A stretch of DNA of 64,000 bases from Wuchereria bancrofti (Eukaryota > Nematoda > Chromadorea > Rhabditida > Onchocercidae), in assembly GCA_005281725.1 (NCBI GenBank), contig SSBO01000012.1:8345099-8409098 (forward strand). The letters run 5' to 3'. The translations under genes and the position numbers were made by a program. The notes beneath the pieces were generated by a model, which was not told where the DNA came from, searched no databases, and worked only from the letters and a program-made list of their open reading frames with translations. Of this stretch, positions 35,955-48,700 are shown one piece after another (within the stretch, counting starts at the first letter, position 1; every line of letters starts with the position of its first letter).

Positions 35955-38900
35955 TTATTCTTCCATACTGTCACCAGATTTACTTAACAAACTGTTGCAG
36001 CCATCAACAAACGATATGTCGACAAGTTGGAGAGGTTGACTGGGAAGTTGTGTATAAAATCCTGGTCCTAGTAATGTCTCAACATCGTTTTCAAAACTGC
36101 TTGACAATACCGATATTACTTCTTCATTATTATAATTCTCATTCCTGCAAACAGCATCTACTTAACAAAGAAGAAAGAAAAATATTATCTAAAACACAAT
36201 TTTTTTGAGGGAAAAATTCATATTAAAATTCCATCGGCACATAGTACGGTAAAGGAAATAAATATAAATCAACACTTTAAAAGAAAAAAAAGACTTATAT
36301 GCTGGTAACGCTCAGATCTGAAACTCTCAAACTTCATGCCTATCTTATATCTCCCGCCATTCAGAATTCAGAACTATTTTATGTATCTTACATGTGTCAC
36401 CATCTTGCGACTATTCGAGTGACTGTGCACCCGTCTCTCAAATATTACAATTAATACAACAAATTAAAAATACATTAACGGACATTTCCGCAGACCGAGT
36501 TCGAGCAATTATCTCTCCGAGGGACCAATCCAATTTAGTTTGTGTTGAGAATGACAGCAATGGGCTATCTCTACCAGTTTGACATCCAGATCTTCTGCAA
36601 AAATTGATCTAATATTTCAAGAAATATGAATTAAAAACAGAATTCATTTTAAATAAGTAAACTATATACGTAGTATCAAAAACGACTTATCAGTACTGTA
36701 TCTTAACCAAACAAAAACGTTTGTTACCCGCCAGTTTTTGCAACCATGACGATTTCGGACTGAATGTAGCCCGTTGGAGACAAAGATTTTTGCCGTTCTT
36801 CAGTTTCAAAATATCGCAACATATCTTCCTTGTCAATATCCGGATATAGATACCTGTATGTGATATTACTAAATAAGGTCAAATGTTTATAATACTCAAC
36901 TGATGTCAGAAAGTTAGCAACGTGACCAGCTTTAGAAAGCGATTCTGGTAACTTAATACTGACATTAATAAAATACAAAAGACAGGAAAATTTCTGCAGA
37001 AAAAAACTTGGTTATTAAAATAATTACTTGATATCTTTTAATTGTGGGCATGATGCAATACGCTGGGCTAGAGAAAATTGATCGAGATCTTTTATAGAGA
37101 ATGGTGAAAGATGAAAAGGCACTGTAAGAGACAAAAATTACTTGAATTAATATTTATAAAGAATGACTTCGTGAGAAAAACGAATGCGACTACAGAGTCC
37201 ACCATATAACACTTAATTCAGGTATGAAGATAAAAATGGAATTACCTTTACCATCTTCATCATCGCAAACAAAACCAATACTAACAGCACCAGTCTGAGT
37301 ATCACTAAAACGCAGAAGAAATGTAGGATGGGGAGCTCTGACCATTTGTGACGATGCATCTTGTTTACTTATAAAACCGATTAGCCATCCTGCAATATGA
37401 CAAACAAAAACTTTCGAACTCTAAATCAGAACAGAGAGTTATATCACTTATTCGATAGTAATACATAGACATGCAAGTTAAAAAAAGTCGAGAACAAACC
37501 TTCATCCCAAAACTTCAAAAGTTTATGCTTGATAAGTTGCATAATAGCGAAAAACCATTCCCAAAACGAGAAATTAACGTCATCCCGCAAATTTTGCTAA
37601 ATATAAGATATAAAGATTTCTACACAATGAAATTTACTCCATTACAAAATCTAATTACGATGTCTCATCATAGAATAAAACCAACCAAGTGCTAAACCAA
37701 CAATTTTGATATTGCAACCCGTTCTACATAGACAGGAGATAAAGTTGCATGCCGAAATTATGCCTACCTTCGCAAACCGATGCAAAGTTATTAGTTTTCT
37801 TTCTTCATCGGCAGAAATCTTTAATTTCTCAGCCATGTAAGAAAGGTCTGAATCGCTGATTGCTCGCTCTGCACCAGTTGAGATCGCAAATTTATGACGA
37901 AGGACTTGACCAAGTTCTTTCCACGATACAGAACCTATTTCCGGTGACAAAGTCGTACGATTCTGAAACGAGACATCTATGATGATTAGTGTTTGCAGTT
38001 ATAAAAAATACTAGTGATGACGAAGAACTATTGTATTACGAACCACATCAGAAAAAGCTCTCTGCCAAAGTATGGCTCCTTGTGCATCACAATCTTGACT
38101 TCCATGTACTGTAACCATAATTGGTAATGACAATGTCCAAACATCGAACTTCCCAAGATTGCCAAGTTGAAATGGGGTTATATGAAAAATTAATGCATAT
38201 TTCTGGTCGGTAGCCGTCTGTGAATTCACCATCACTTTGCAGTCCCCTTGTCCACCTTTTGGTGGTGGCTTTCGATGCGCAATACGCGTCAGCTTCTATA
38301 AATCCATTAAGGGGACAATCAAAATTATAACACAATAACATCATCAACACTACAGTCTACTTCACAACAAGCAGATTCATGAATTCATTAGCATCTGCTC
38401 TGTACTAATGATTAGGAAAAAGAAAAAACCACCAACAGGACATGTGCTTCAACGAATAATCAAGCATTCACGGAGGAATTGTGAACATCCTGCATGTCTG
38501 CACGGAACAGATTGAATATCACAAAATCTGAACTCACAGAATTGCTAAATTTTGCAGACATGTGTCCTTTATCGTCAGTAGTTATTTTTTCGAAATCGTT
38601 ACTTATGGAACCAACAGTTTTACTGAAAACACAGGAATAATGACATCAAAAAAGTTTATTGAAATTGAATATCACAAAAAGTGAACTCACAGAATTGCAA
38701 ACTGTATCACTGGATCATCTTTTCTCACTCATAATTAACTTACACGTCTTTTTCGGACAGCTGTGCAGTACTAAGCAGTCGAGCTTCTTCCTCAGCAATG
38801 ATCCGAACAGTGACATTAGTATTGACAAGATGCTGTTTGATGCCCAATTTGTCGCCAATAAGAAGTCTCACTTCCGCAAGAAATTTATGTTGCGTTTTCA

Positions 38901-40555
38901 AAACTGGTTCAGGTTGGGTTGCAACAATAAAACTTTGAGAAACCAACATACACAATAACTTCGTTAGATTATCCAGTATCGAATTCAAATTTGCAGTCTG
39001 TGCCACATGACCACTTATTTGTGGACCTAAAGAAGTCCTTAAATTAAAATCTGTTAGTTCCCCATACATGAAAAAATGAACTTCAGAATGCCTGAAGCAA
39101 GTAATTTTTCGCCATCACATGTATAAAGACTTACCCTCGAGAATTCAGACATTCTTTACTCCAAGAAAATTTTTTACTCCAATGTATGAAAGGGAGTGAA
39201 AAACCATATAACGATAAAGTCAAACAATAAAAACAAGCAAAGATCAGTTTTCCTCTTAAGAAAAGAAGGAAAAAAAGCCAACCTCGACGAAGCAAATCCA
39301 TCTGCCAGCATGTGTATGTTCTCAGCTGCCAGTTCTGTTCCGCTAACATTTCGAATCTTCAAAAGAAAATACGTTTACGACATGAAACAACTTGTTACAA
39401 ATAACAGAAACATCGACAACTGGGACAACGGGAAACTTATCAACATGAAACTAATATTTCACGTGCAGCCTATCAGCTAAATTTCCGTACTGGAGGCAGA
39501 GAAATGCCGCACAAGCAGCATGCATCACTACTGCGAATAACGATCGAACAGTTTGAGGTCTCAAACTTCATTTTTCATTTTAGCACACAGTGAATTATAT
39601 TCAATAACATTAAAGCAAAGGGTATTCGCACATGAGAGAAAAAGGAAAAAGAAAAAAACTTTACGCTGCGTTAAAGAGGAATAAGTGACTTCAAACAAGC
39701 AAGTAGAGAAAGTGTAGAGAAAAAAAAATGCTAACTCTGTTTGTATTTCATCAATCATACGATCGCGTTCTTTAAACGGCACGCCAACTTGCTGAAGCTT
39801 TTGTCTGTTTTTCCAGTCATACAGATAATCGCTAATGAGCTCATTTTGTAACAGTGCGACATTATGCACGCCTTCATTCAGCTTCTGCGTCAGATTACAT
39901 CTTTTCTCCATAAGTGCATTGTACAGCTGGCTTGCCCGCTTCTGCATATCACTCACTGATATCCGCGCCTGCGACAATTTGTCATCCCTATAACAATTTG
40001 ACCAATTCATCTAATATGACAGAGCAATTTTAAGCCATAATTAAATATCACAAAAAAATTATCATAACTGAAGAAGGCCGGTTAAGATAAGGTATAATTA
40101 CATAAACTGTCTTTTCACGCCGGCAACTACTCTTTTTATTATCTTTTCTTCTATGCTTGCCGCACTACGTAAACTCATACGTAGCAAGCTTGGAAGAAAA
40201 GTTACGAGAAAGATGAAGTATGAAGTAAGACAGTATGAAGTAATGCTTTTTATCTCGACTACCTCCCCATTTGTTCCAAGTACCATGGTACCCTTAATAT
40301 ATCAAAGAGAAATGTAAATTGCACGTCCATTAACACAAACATGCATTTAACAGAAGCTGCAAAAATCTTGAAAAACAATATATTAGTTGTTTACCGATGA
40401 TCACGTTCAAGCTTGCTCACAGCAAGTTGCATTCGATGTAATTCTGTCAAGTCATTCACGAAGCGACCCTGCATATCCTTGTTCTCTTCCCAAAGCGTGT
40501 GACATTCCTTTGTCAAATCAAGCAACGTTGTTTTGATTTCACCGTAGCATAACAT
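35955..40555 (-). CDS. sta-1: STAT transcription factor (sta-1-like)
   Basis: Signal transducer and activator of transcription. Exons: 40555-40395, 40188-40102, 39987-39736, 39356-39283, 39050-38744, 38622-38538, 38295-38044, 37962-37768, 37596-37500, 37389-37246, 37121-37028, 36853-36728, 36594-36496, 36144-35955; all in phase, 720 aa. The protein starts directly in the coiled-coil domain (LLDLTKECHTLWEENKDM), so the N-terminal dimer-of-dimers domain of vertebrate STATs is absent, as in C. elegans STA-1. The DNA-binding domain follows (PIMVTVHGSQDCDAQGAILW), then the linker (FWEWFFAIMQLIKHKLLKFW), then SH2 (GFISKQD, HPTFLLRFSDTQTGAVSIGF). The phosphorylated tyrosine is probably in SPTGYIQSE at about residue 612. 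An acidic C-terminal tail follows. The splice between 36496 and 36144 uses a weak donor, so the tail is the least certain part. Confidence 0.9.
38664..38702 (-). repeat. Diverged copy of an exon/donor junction within a STAT intron
   Basis: Matches 38511-38549, which spans the 3' end and donor of exon 38622-38538; about 35 of 39 bases agree. The copy lies in the intron before that exon and keeps the exon end and GTGAGT donor in the same orientation. Confidence 0.8.
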
Positions 40556-41280
40556 TAGATTTAATTAACTGGAACATTCTCAGATTAAATGATGTAATTG
40601 GGTCTTCATCAACAGTACTAAAACTTCCACCTTTACACTGTCTAAAAAGCAGTCCTTAACATAATCTTCCACCTACAGCCAACAAACACTTCACCACCCT
40701 GCACCGGATTATTGCATAACGGCTATACCAGGGCCGTATTTCATAAGAAATAGCTATATTTACATTAGGACGCGAGAGACGTAGGAAGGTGTTGGGTTGT
40801 AGGGTTGGTCTCGTTGTGAGGAACCGGTCGGATTGGTTTTAGTGTTTTGTGTGAAATATTGGAAGGCTAACTGTAGTGGTTAATAGGCTAGATCCATTCC
40901 GCATCACATACTGCGCAGAAGTCTTCACGTGGAAAGTTGTTCAATTGATATTCTGGATGATTTTAACGTAATATTAGTGATTGGATTAAAGGGGGTGGGT
41001 TTGATTGGTATTATAGCCATATTTGAGAGGATTAATAGAGAGTCGTGTTCAATTTCGTGGTTATTTCTATTAAGGGATACATGTATATCGTCTTAAGTGA
41101 CCAAACTAGAGTTCTAGATATTGGAAGCCATATTGTTATGAAATGCTTTTGTAAGTCATGACTAGGAGGCACTGTAAGTCGTTATATATCTGGAATGTCG
41201 TTTTCCTTGAATCCATTTGTTCAAATTTTATTGCAGAGATCTTCAAGTATTCTATAGCTTGTGTGGAGAATTAGACAGCA
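40556..41280. promoter_or_regulatory. Shared 5' region of STAT (-) and rack-1 (+)
   Basis: 725 bp between two divergent start codons. It contains a likely acceptor for rack-1 (ATTGCAG, ends 41236, 44 nt before the ATG) and one for STAT (minus strand GAATGTTCCAG, about 15 nt before its ATG). The stretch around 40700-40900 is less AT-rich than average. A bidirectional promoter is inference. Confidence 0.5.
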
Positions 41281-43221
41281 ATGGCAGAACAAATGCAGTT
41301 AAAAGGGACTTTGAAAGGTCACAATGGATGGGTGACACAAATAGCGACAAATGCTCGTTACCCGAATATGATTATCTCGTCTTCTCGAGGTAGAAATTAT
41401 TAGGATAGCCAATTGTTATACAAAATATTATTTACGTTCTTATATTTCACGTCAAAGATTGCTGTAGGTCTTCATCGAATTGCGGGAGTCGCAACGGATG
41501 GATCAGTTTTCACTATAGTGGGGTATATTTTTGGGAGCTTCAAACTAGTTTTAAAAGTATAATGTCGAATATTCCTTTCTGCAGCAAAGGTGGTAGTTGT
41601 TACCCTGAGCCTGTTTGAAAAGGCGTATATAAGCATGTACCTACATTAATGTCAGACCTTCCTGAAAGTGCACATTTGCACTTCCTGGCATACATTTTGA
41701 GTCTATTCTGTTTATTTGTTTGGTTCCAAAAAAAAAAAAACTTGGTAGCTTGTTGTCATTACTTAATCATCTGGTATTGATTTCCACAACCAGAAGATGC
41801 TAAAATTAATAATTTAATCGAGAAACTGGTAGAGAGTTACACCGGCAGTTTTTCAGATAAAACAATAATTGTGTGGAAATTGGATGCAGATGATATGTCT
41901 GGAAATTACGGCGTTCAGTTAGGTGGAAAAGCTGAAAGAGCATTGAAGGGCCACGGTCACTTTGTTTCTGATGTTGTGATGTCTTCCGATGGACAGTTCG
42001 CTCTTTCTGGCTCGTGGGACAAAACATTGCGACTCTGGGACCTCACTACGTAAGTCGAAATATTGTCTGTTGGTAGGGGTATGTCGATTCTAGCGAAATT
42101 CTCTGTCAACAAAATGTATTTATTTTAAACAAAGCTCTTCGAAGTCCAATTTTCAGAGGTGTAACATCAAGGCAGTTTGTTTCACATACAAAGGACGTTT
42201 TATCTGTCGCATTCTCTGCTGACAATCGACAGATCGTGTCGGGATCACGGGATAAAACGATCAAACTGTGGAACACTTTAGCTCAGTGCAAATATACGGT
42301 TAACGTGCGTATTTTGAATATTGAAATTTGGGGAGAGATTGTGAAAGTTTCAGATTTAAGGCTGTATTCTGTTTTGTAGATCTCATTGTTTTCTTCTCTT
42401 GTTATTCATCTTGTACAATGTAATAAATAATAGTAATGGCTTGCTCTATCATTGTGTATTATAGATCGCTATTATTGTCTCTTTTTTAGGAAGATTGTCA
42501 CACTGATTGGGTTTCAAATGTACGTTTCTCACCTTCAAGTTCAAACCCTGTAATTGTTTCCGCCGGATGGGACAAAATTGTGAAGGTATGGAACCTTGCT
42601 AACTGTAAGCTGAAAACGAATCATATCGGACACACAGGATACATCAACACAGTTACTGTATCGCCGGATGGTTCACTTTGTGCTTCGGGCGGAAAGGTAT
42701 GACCATGCTGAGATACTGATAATGTAATTTATGCATGAAAATACTGATAATGTATAAACTGATAATGTAATTTTATGCATGGAAAATTGAATAGTACCAC
42801 TTAATTTTGCTGTACTAAACATCAATTTATGCATGAAGAATTTTTTCATTATTTTATTCAGATATGTGATGGCTTCTTATTTCACAACATTTTTTTTGAG
42901 GACGGGAACGCTATGTTGTGGGATTTAAATGAAGGAAAGCACTTGTATACTTTGGGTGGCAACGATGTTATCAATGCACTGGCATTCTCACCTAATCGCT
43001 ACTGGCTTTGTGCTGCAGTTGGGCCTGTGGTTAAAATTTGGGACTTGGAAGATAAGAAACCTGTAGATGAATTGAAGCTTGATGTTATGGGTGGTGCCAA
43101 ATCTGCACCTCCACAGTGTATTTCGTTAGCTTGGTCAGCTGATGGTCAAACACTTTATGCTGGATATACTGATAATGTAATTCGCATATGGCAGGTTTCT
43201 GTTGCCCAAATTCGATCATAA
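41281..43221 (+). CDS. rack-1: RACK1, receptor for activated C kinase / small ribosomal subunit protein
   Basis: Seven-bladed WD40 protein of the 40S subunit head that also scaffolds PKC and other signalling proteins. Exons: 41281-41389, 41857-42049, 42157-42304, 42490-42696, 42901-43221; all in phase, 325 aa, the usual length for animal RACK1. It begins [19 protein letters not shown]. Typical blades include [42 protein letters not shown] and [18 protein letters not shown]. The last exon uses an unusual GAG acceptor (TTTTTTTTGAG, ends 42900); the phase and protein leave no doubt about it. The intron before it holds copies of last-exon sequence. Confidence 0.97.
42704..42779 (+). repeat. Three copies of rack-1 last-exon sequence in intron 4
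   Basis: ATACTGATAATGTAATT, coding in the last exon at 43165-43182, appears intact or nearly so at 42713, 42740 and 42757. The first copy extends further left (ATGCTG) like the exon. ATGCATGAA-type segments also recur nearby. Confidence 0.85.
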
Positions 43222-43829
43222 TTTATGTAATTGTTATCAGGTAAAACCTATTTGTTATTTGTTCTGCAAAAGTGACATGTGAGCATCTCTTATATTAAAG
43301 CATTGAATATACTTCACACGTTTGCAAGTACGTTTTAAAACGTTCACTCTTTTTAATATTGAGAGGAAAAACCTCGTTCATTTACATACATGACCATTGT
43401 TTATGGGGAAATCAGTAAGAGATCAATCACCAGTATTGTTAGTCCGAAGTTTCATGAAGAAAGGTGTGCTTGACGTTTTTAAACCGTATCTCATCTCAAA
43501 CTTCTGGTGCATGTACTGTTAGATAACATTTAACAAAAGTTCCATTTATGACAACGGAAGTATAGATAATGGAAAACCGGCCAAAGTAAAATCCGGTGAG
43601 AGGTTATGGATGGTGGGAAGACCAGTATGTTTAAAAAACAAGGTTTGTAAAGTGTTATGGGATTTATCCAGTAAATTAATGAATTTGTTGTGACTTTTGA
43701 TGTATTAGTTTGGGAGTGCGGGAATACTAATCGGGGTGTCAGTAATTTGCTGGGGTCAGACATGGCTCGCACTCTAAATTGTAGGTATTTCTTTGATTGT
43801 AGCTGAATTGGATTTATAGCGCTCAACAT
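43222..43829 (+). promoter_or_regulatory. rack-1 3' flank / TSR2 5' region with trans-splice acceptor
   Basis: Contains the rack-1 3' UTR (ATTAAA at about 43292 could be a poly(A) signal) and, before TSR2, the acceptor TTTCTTTGATTGTAG ending near 43802, 28 nt before the ATG. No exon seen in between. Confidence 0.5.
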
Positions 43830-44657
43830 ATGGAGTATGACTGGATGTACTGTGTGGACCGTCTCTTAAAGGCATGGACGGGATATCAGTTGGGAGTACA
43901 GATGCTTTCTGGTGGACCAGAAACGTATCAAAAGGCTGAGTGGTTTGCCAAGGTGAGGTTTTACTTTCAGTTCCTTTTGTTCAACTTATGTTTAATTAGG
44001 TATATAAAACTTGCTAGTGCACGTCGAGAAAGCTCATCTAAAGTAGTGGATAGCTGTGGGAGAAAATTGGGTGTAACTCTAGGTTTAGCTTTCTGTGAAT
44101 CCTGGTTGAGCATAACAAGGTTGCGAGTCAGATTACTTCAGGTTCTGGCCGAGTATACATCCAGCTCAGGAAATCTACAAGTTCATAACTTAACTGAATG
44201 GATATGTGACATTTTGGATAACGAGTTTAATCTTATTCTAAAGGTTCATTATTTTGCTTTGAATATATCCCTGAAATCAAAAACACTGTTTTGGGAGTTT
44301 CCTTACCACATTTTCGCCCCATTTGTTATCGACAACAGTAAAAATGTGAAGTGGTATTTTCTAATCCTTTTTTAGGATAATAGCATCGAGTGGCTTGCTT
44401 CATCTCTGCTAAAATGTCGATTGTGGTTGAAAAAATGTCAGAAACCAGAACTTGAAAATTTCCTATCCAAGTTGCCGTCCGAAAGTGTCGTACAAGCTGC
44501 TGCGATAGAAAGTCAGATGGTAATGGACCACTCAGATGAAGAAAACAGTGACTGTGAGAAACTTGAGCATAAGCCGCAAGACGAGCAAACTAAAAGGTCG
44601 TCGAGGAGATGCATGGAAACCGATGAAGATGGTTGGACTACAGTTATTCGTAGATAA
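43830..44657 (+). CDS. TSR2: TSR2-like pre-rRNA processing / eS26 chaperone
   Basis: TSR2 binds ribosomal protein eS26 (Rps26), shields it and helps place it in the 40S precursor. Exons: 43830-43952, 44142-44243, 44376-44657; phase 0 throughout, 168 aa. The N-terminal half matches the family pattern (VDRLLKAWTGYQLGVQ, KAEWFAK, WICDILDNEFNLIL, DNSIEWLASSLLK), followed by an acidic stretch (DHSDEENSDCEK). The C-terminal signature is DEDGWTTVIRR, as in the D-G-W-T-x-V-x-R end of known TSR2 proteins. It follows rack-1 on the same strand. A long open frame continues past the first exon to 44375 but lacks family resemblance there and is intron. Confidence 0.85.
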
Positions 44658-44678
44658 CTGACGTTATAGTTTTTGTCT

Positions 44679-44684
44679 AATAAA
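44679..44684 (+). terminator. Poly(A) signal of TSR2
   Basis: AATAAA, 22 nt after the TSR2 stop codon. Confidence 0.65.
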
Positions 44685-45730
44685 AACTTCGGGATCGATT
44701 TCTAACATGTGCATGTTTTAACTTTTATCTATAATAAATAGTCCATGGACAATGCGGACTATCATTTGAGAAATGTCGACGTTAACAACATTAAATTTGA
44801 ACTAACGTTTCTTAATAGTGGGTACGATATACATATATATATATATGTTCAGGAGGCAAAAGAGCGCAACAAAGGAATGCTATAGAGCGTGCCCATAAAA
44901 GCACCCGTAAATGCTCAGCTGCTCCTATGAAATACGCCTTGCATGCTTAATTCCGGTAATATGTACAATAAATGGGGTATAAAATGAGGCAGTGTACAAA
45001 TTTAAACAACCCGTGAGTAAATGAATAAAACATAAGCCAAACCAAGGCACCACTGGAACCCGCTTTTAGCCGAATTGCATCGATCCTGAAATTTGTCAGG
45101 TCAAATTAAAAAAGGGTAAAAACATTTGAAATGATTTTGAATGATGTGGTCGCCTCTTTTTATCACTGACTACCACGATCCCTTGGTGCTACGAGAGTAT
45201 ATGGAATCAGAGAGGAAACCGAATCTTTCAATTCCCGATTCTGAGCATTTTGACATTTTATTCAGAAAAGGGAGTTATAACGAGGTCGTCTTTTGAACTT
45301 CAATGTAGATAACGAGCAGATTAAATTTCGTGATGCACTGCATGCAAAAAAAGAAAATTTATCCAACTCTTAGCAAGGATTGAAGTGTTGTGTGTGTAGA
45401 CAAAACATTTAAATGAAAGCTTTCCCCATTGGGTTAAATCAGTGAGTCTAAAATACTATTTTTAAAAATCTCACTCAACACAAGTCGGCAATGCTTATAC
45501 ATTCAATACGAGTCGCTCACTTTAAAAGAGCTCGCTTGATCACTTATTCTACTTAATGCCGTCCGTATTCATATCTTGCTTTTTCATTAACAAAAACAAG
45601 TTGTAATTATCTATAGGTTAAACAAATATAACATACCAAGATTTTGACCATGTTGAAAAATAAATCCACCATTGACAGGAACCGCGCAGAGACAAATATT
45701 GTACACTAACAGTTCCCTCTGTACATCACT
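44685..45730. other. Intergenic region between convergent 3' ends
   Basis: Between TSR2 (+) and the pxf-1-like gene (-). Contains a short TA-repeat at about 44830-44847. No coding exon recognised, though an alternative last exon of the minus-strand gene could lie here. Confidence 0.45.
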
Positions 45731-48700
45731 TTATAATCCTCCTGCAAAAAAATACTGAATCTTGCAAAATCTTGAAGAATCTAGGTAGGTTATACATAAA
45801 GCATAAAGCAAACTGTAGACAAAACTTAAAACAGAAAAATTCACCGCTGTTTATGCGAGGCACATATAAACTTGTCACAGAACTACTTTCGGCATTTAGA
45901 TCCACTGGTTGCACATCGGAGGTTGTGGTTACAGTTGAATGGTGCTGAGAAGTTGAGGGAACACGACGAACTGGCAATGGAGTATTCCGTAAGCGGACAC
46001 CTTTTGAAGGCAACAAAGGAGACTGAAGCGGGCTTACAAGGATCAAATTTCCACTGCAACCTTGCTTCAAACGTGAGTTCTGAGCCAAAGAAAGCATTTT
46101 TTGTACTGCGTGTGGTGACTCTACACCTGCAATGAAATAACAGAGTTATTTCCAAATGCAAACATTAAAGAAAACTGGGAAACTGTTTTTAACTGAAACC
46201 TACCAAATTTTGGAGCCGATATCCTATGCTGGTCAGAAGTACTCGACTGGCTCGATAAGCTCGAAGGTGATGGTGATGGAGCTCTACGTCGTGTTACGTT
46301 TGTGCTACCGTATGAAGGTTCACATTCGTATGAAAGCTGATCCAAATCCGTCTCGCATTCAACGACATTTAAATTTGACAGATAGGATTTAACTTTCCGA
46401 ACCATTAAAGCTTGTTCGTATAATTTGCGACGTGGCTGTGTTGCAGTTTTCACTGAAAATTTGAAGATATTTTAACAAGGATCATTTAAGGAATGATTCT
46501 TTTTTTCTATGTCCTATATATTTTTTTCTTTTGGATTGCGACTTTTTGGAAAGGATATGTACTGTTCTGTAAAATTCTGCATCAAGCATACAAGAATTCC
46601 CAAAAAGACATTAAAAACTGTAAATAAACTAACTAGCATTTGGTCCCACTTTCCTCATTGTAGAGACTGTTCCGGCACCGCCGTCAAAACTATTCATGTT
46701 AACTAACGCATCGCTAACATCATTTCCACCACTCTTTAAATTTAATCACAATTATGTTTCGCTTTGTTTAAAGTAATTGCCTTTATATGAATTCTACTGA
46801 GAAGGGTTACGTAGAATGTACACTGGCATGATGATTAACATTTCCCGAGAGATCCATGTCCACTGAGTTTGATATGAGAGTTTCACAACAGCCGAAGGAC
46901 GATATACATATCGACCAAGCAGCTCTCGTTGTGAGGGCTTTACAGTGAATTTTTAAATAAATGAAAATACTATCACAAAAGCCATACTTGCTGAGCCATA
47001 ACTCCAATTTCATAGGGAGAACTGCACAGTTTGGTAACCGAACGAATAGTCTTTGCAATCATCCGTAATTTTTCGAAATTGATTAACTTTTCACAATATG
47101 TCGGATTACCCTCATGTGAAAAAGTCAAGTCTTTCTTGAGTATTGGATATATGGGAACAACAGGTGGTTCCTGCGAAACAATAGCAAGATGCTGACGATA
47201 TTTCGACATATTTCTCGACGGATCTACCAAATGTTGCACATCCTCGAACATTTTCGTATATTTACTGAAAAAGCAAAACTTTAAAATTTTCCAACAAAAA
47301 ATATACACTTAACAAACCTTGGAACACGTTCCCAAGTGTGATGAAGTCTTCGGACAGCAGGCTTTTCCAAGCCGCTCATAATCGCAAACATCGAATTGAA
47401 GTTCCTGAAGTCCCGACAATATCGAGCTACTTTAATAAACTTCTTTATCAGCTTCATTCTTTTTTGTAAACCTTTCTCGCGACATATTTCTGTTGCAACC
47501 CACCACATTTCCTGAAATGATATCCCTAGTTTAGAATAAAAATTGAGAAGTCAGTACCAAAATAAAGAATTTCTTCTGGCATTGTTATCTACAGTCACGT
47601 AAATATGACAGACTCAACAGGAGACACTGAAATTCGAATGGTGGTAACATTTATAACACGACAGTACTCCTCACTAAAGAAAGCAACAATAGCAACATGG
47701 TTGAAAGTCTTATACCTTATTGAATAAAGATTCAAAATCAGCCAACTTTGGCCAACCATACTTTGATTCCAAATTGAATAAGTTATCTACATATTCTGTT
47801 GGTTCAATGGATGAAAATACATCGAAATCCTGTAATGCTTTGGAAATATTATACCTTTGATAATACGTAGGGCAAATATTCGCAACAATCAGTTTACAAA
47901 ATAGAGATAATGAATCAACAAGGATTTTTATAGTACAAGAAATTTTCACTTGTAAAGTAAGCTGAGCAGCAAGTATTTGGGCATTTAACTGAAGCAGGTG
48001 AGTCTCTGCTTCCTTCAGAACTTCGGGAGCCAATTCATCAGGTACCATCGGTTCTGATCTGAAATCCCATTAACTTCTTAGCATTAGTGACGCTTGAAGT
48101 GCAGTTAGTTAAATATTTTATTAAATTAAAATCTCGTCTGACTGACTAATAAATTCGTTTTTACAATTGGAGTGCCAGCCTATGAATAAGAAAACCACAC
48201 TTTCTACTACTACTACTGCTACTACCTTGCGAAAACTATTATAACCTGCCTAGATATAAGCAATTCAAAGAGTTCAAACTACACCATGTTTATCTATGAT
48301 GGATACTTCTAAAATCAAAACAAGACGAAAGATAATTATGTCTTATTTTTGAAACTCCTGCAAACATTCACCGACTGTTGTTTTTTAAATAATAACGACT
48401 ATTGAGCTGAATTCGCTCAGCAAGGTTGTTCATTTGATCTGGAAGTCGCTTCTGTTTGATCACTCCATCAAGTGTCACAGTTGTCTCACACAGTGCCCAT
48501 TCCAGACTTCCACTGTCAGAACTCATACCAAATTCCTGAAAAAAATAACGTTAAAAAAGCAGTCTGGATGCACTTAAAAAAGGCTAGTTTAAAAAGAAAA
48601 AGAAAACCTGTAGAGCGAGCTGAACTACATTTTGAGCAGTTGTTTCTTTGTAAATGGTGAGATATTTGAAAGACTGATCCGCTCGGTACACTTTCAAAAC

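Noticed and set aside
43953..44141. Open frame reading through the first TSR2 intron to 44375
   Set aside because: The frame is open, but this part has no TSR2 resemblance while the GTGAGG donor and TTACTTCAG acceptor flank it exactly where homology stops and resumes.
45872..46392. Plus-strand ORFs of 78-92 codons
   Set aside because: Shadows of the C-terminal pxf-1-like exons on the other strand.
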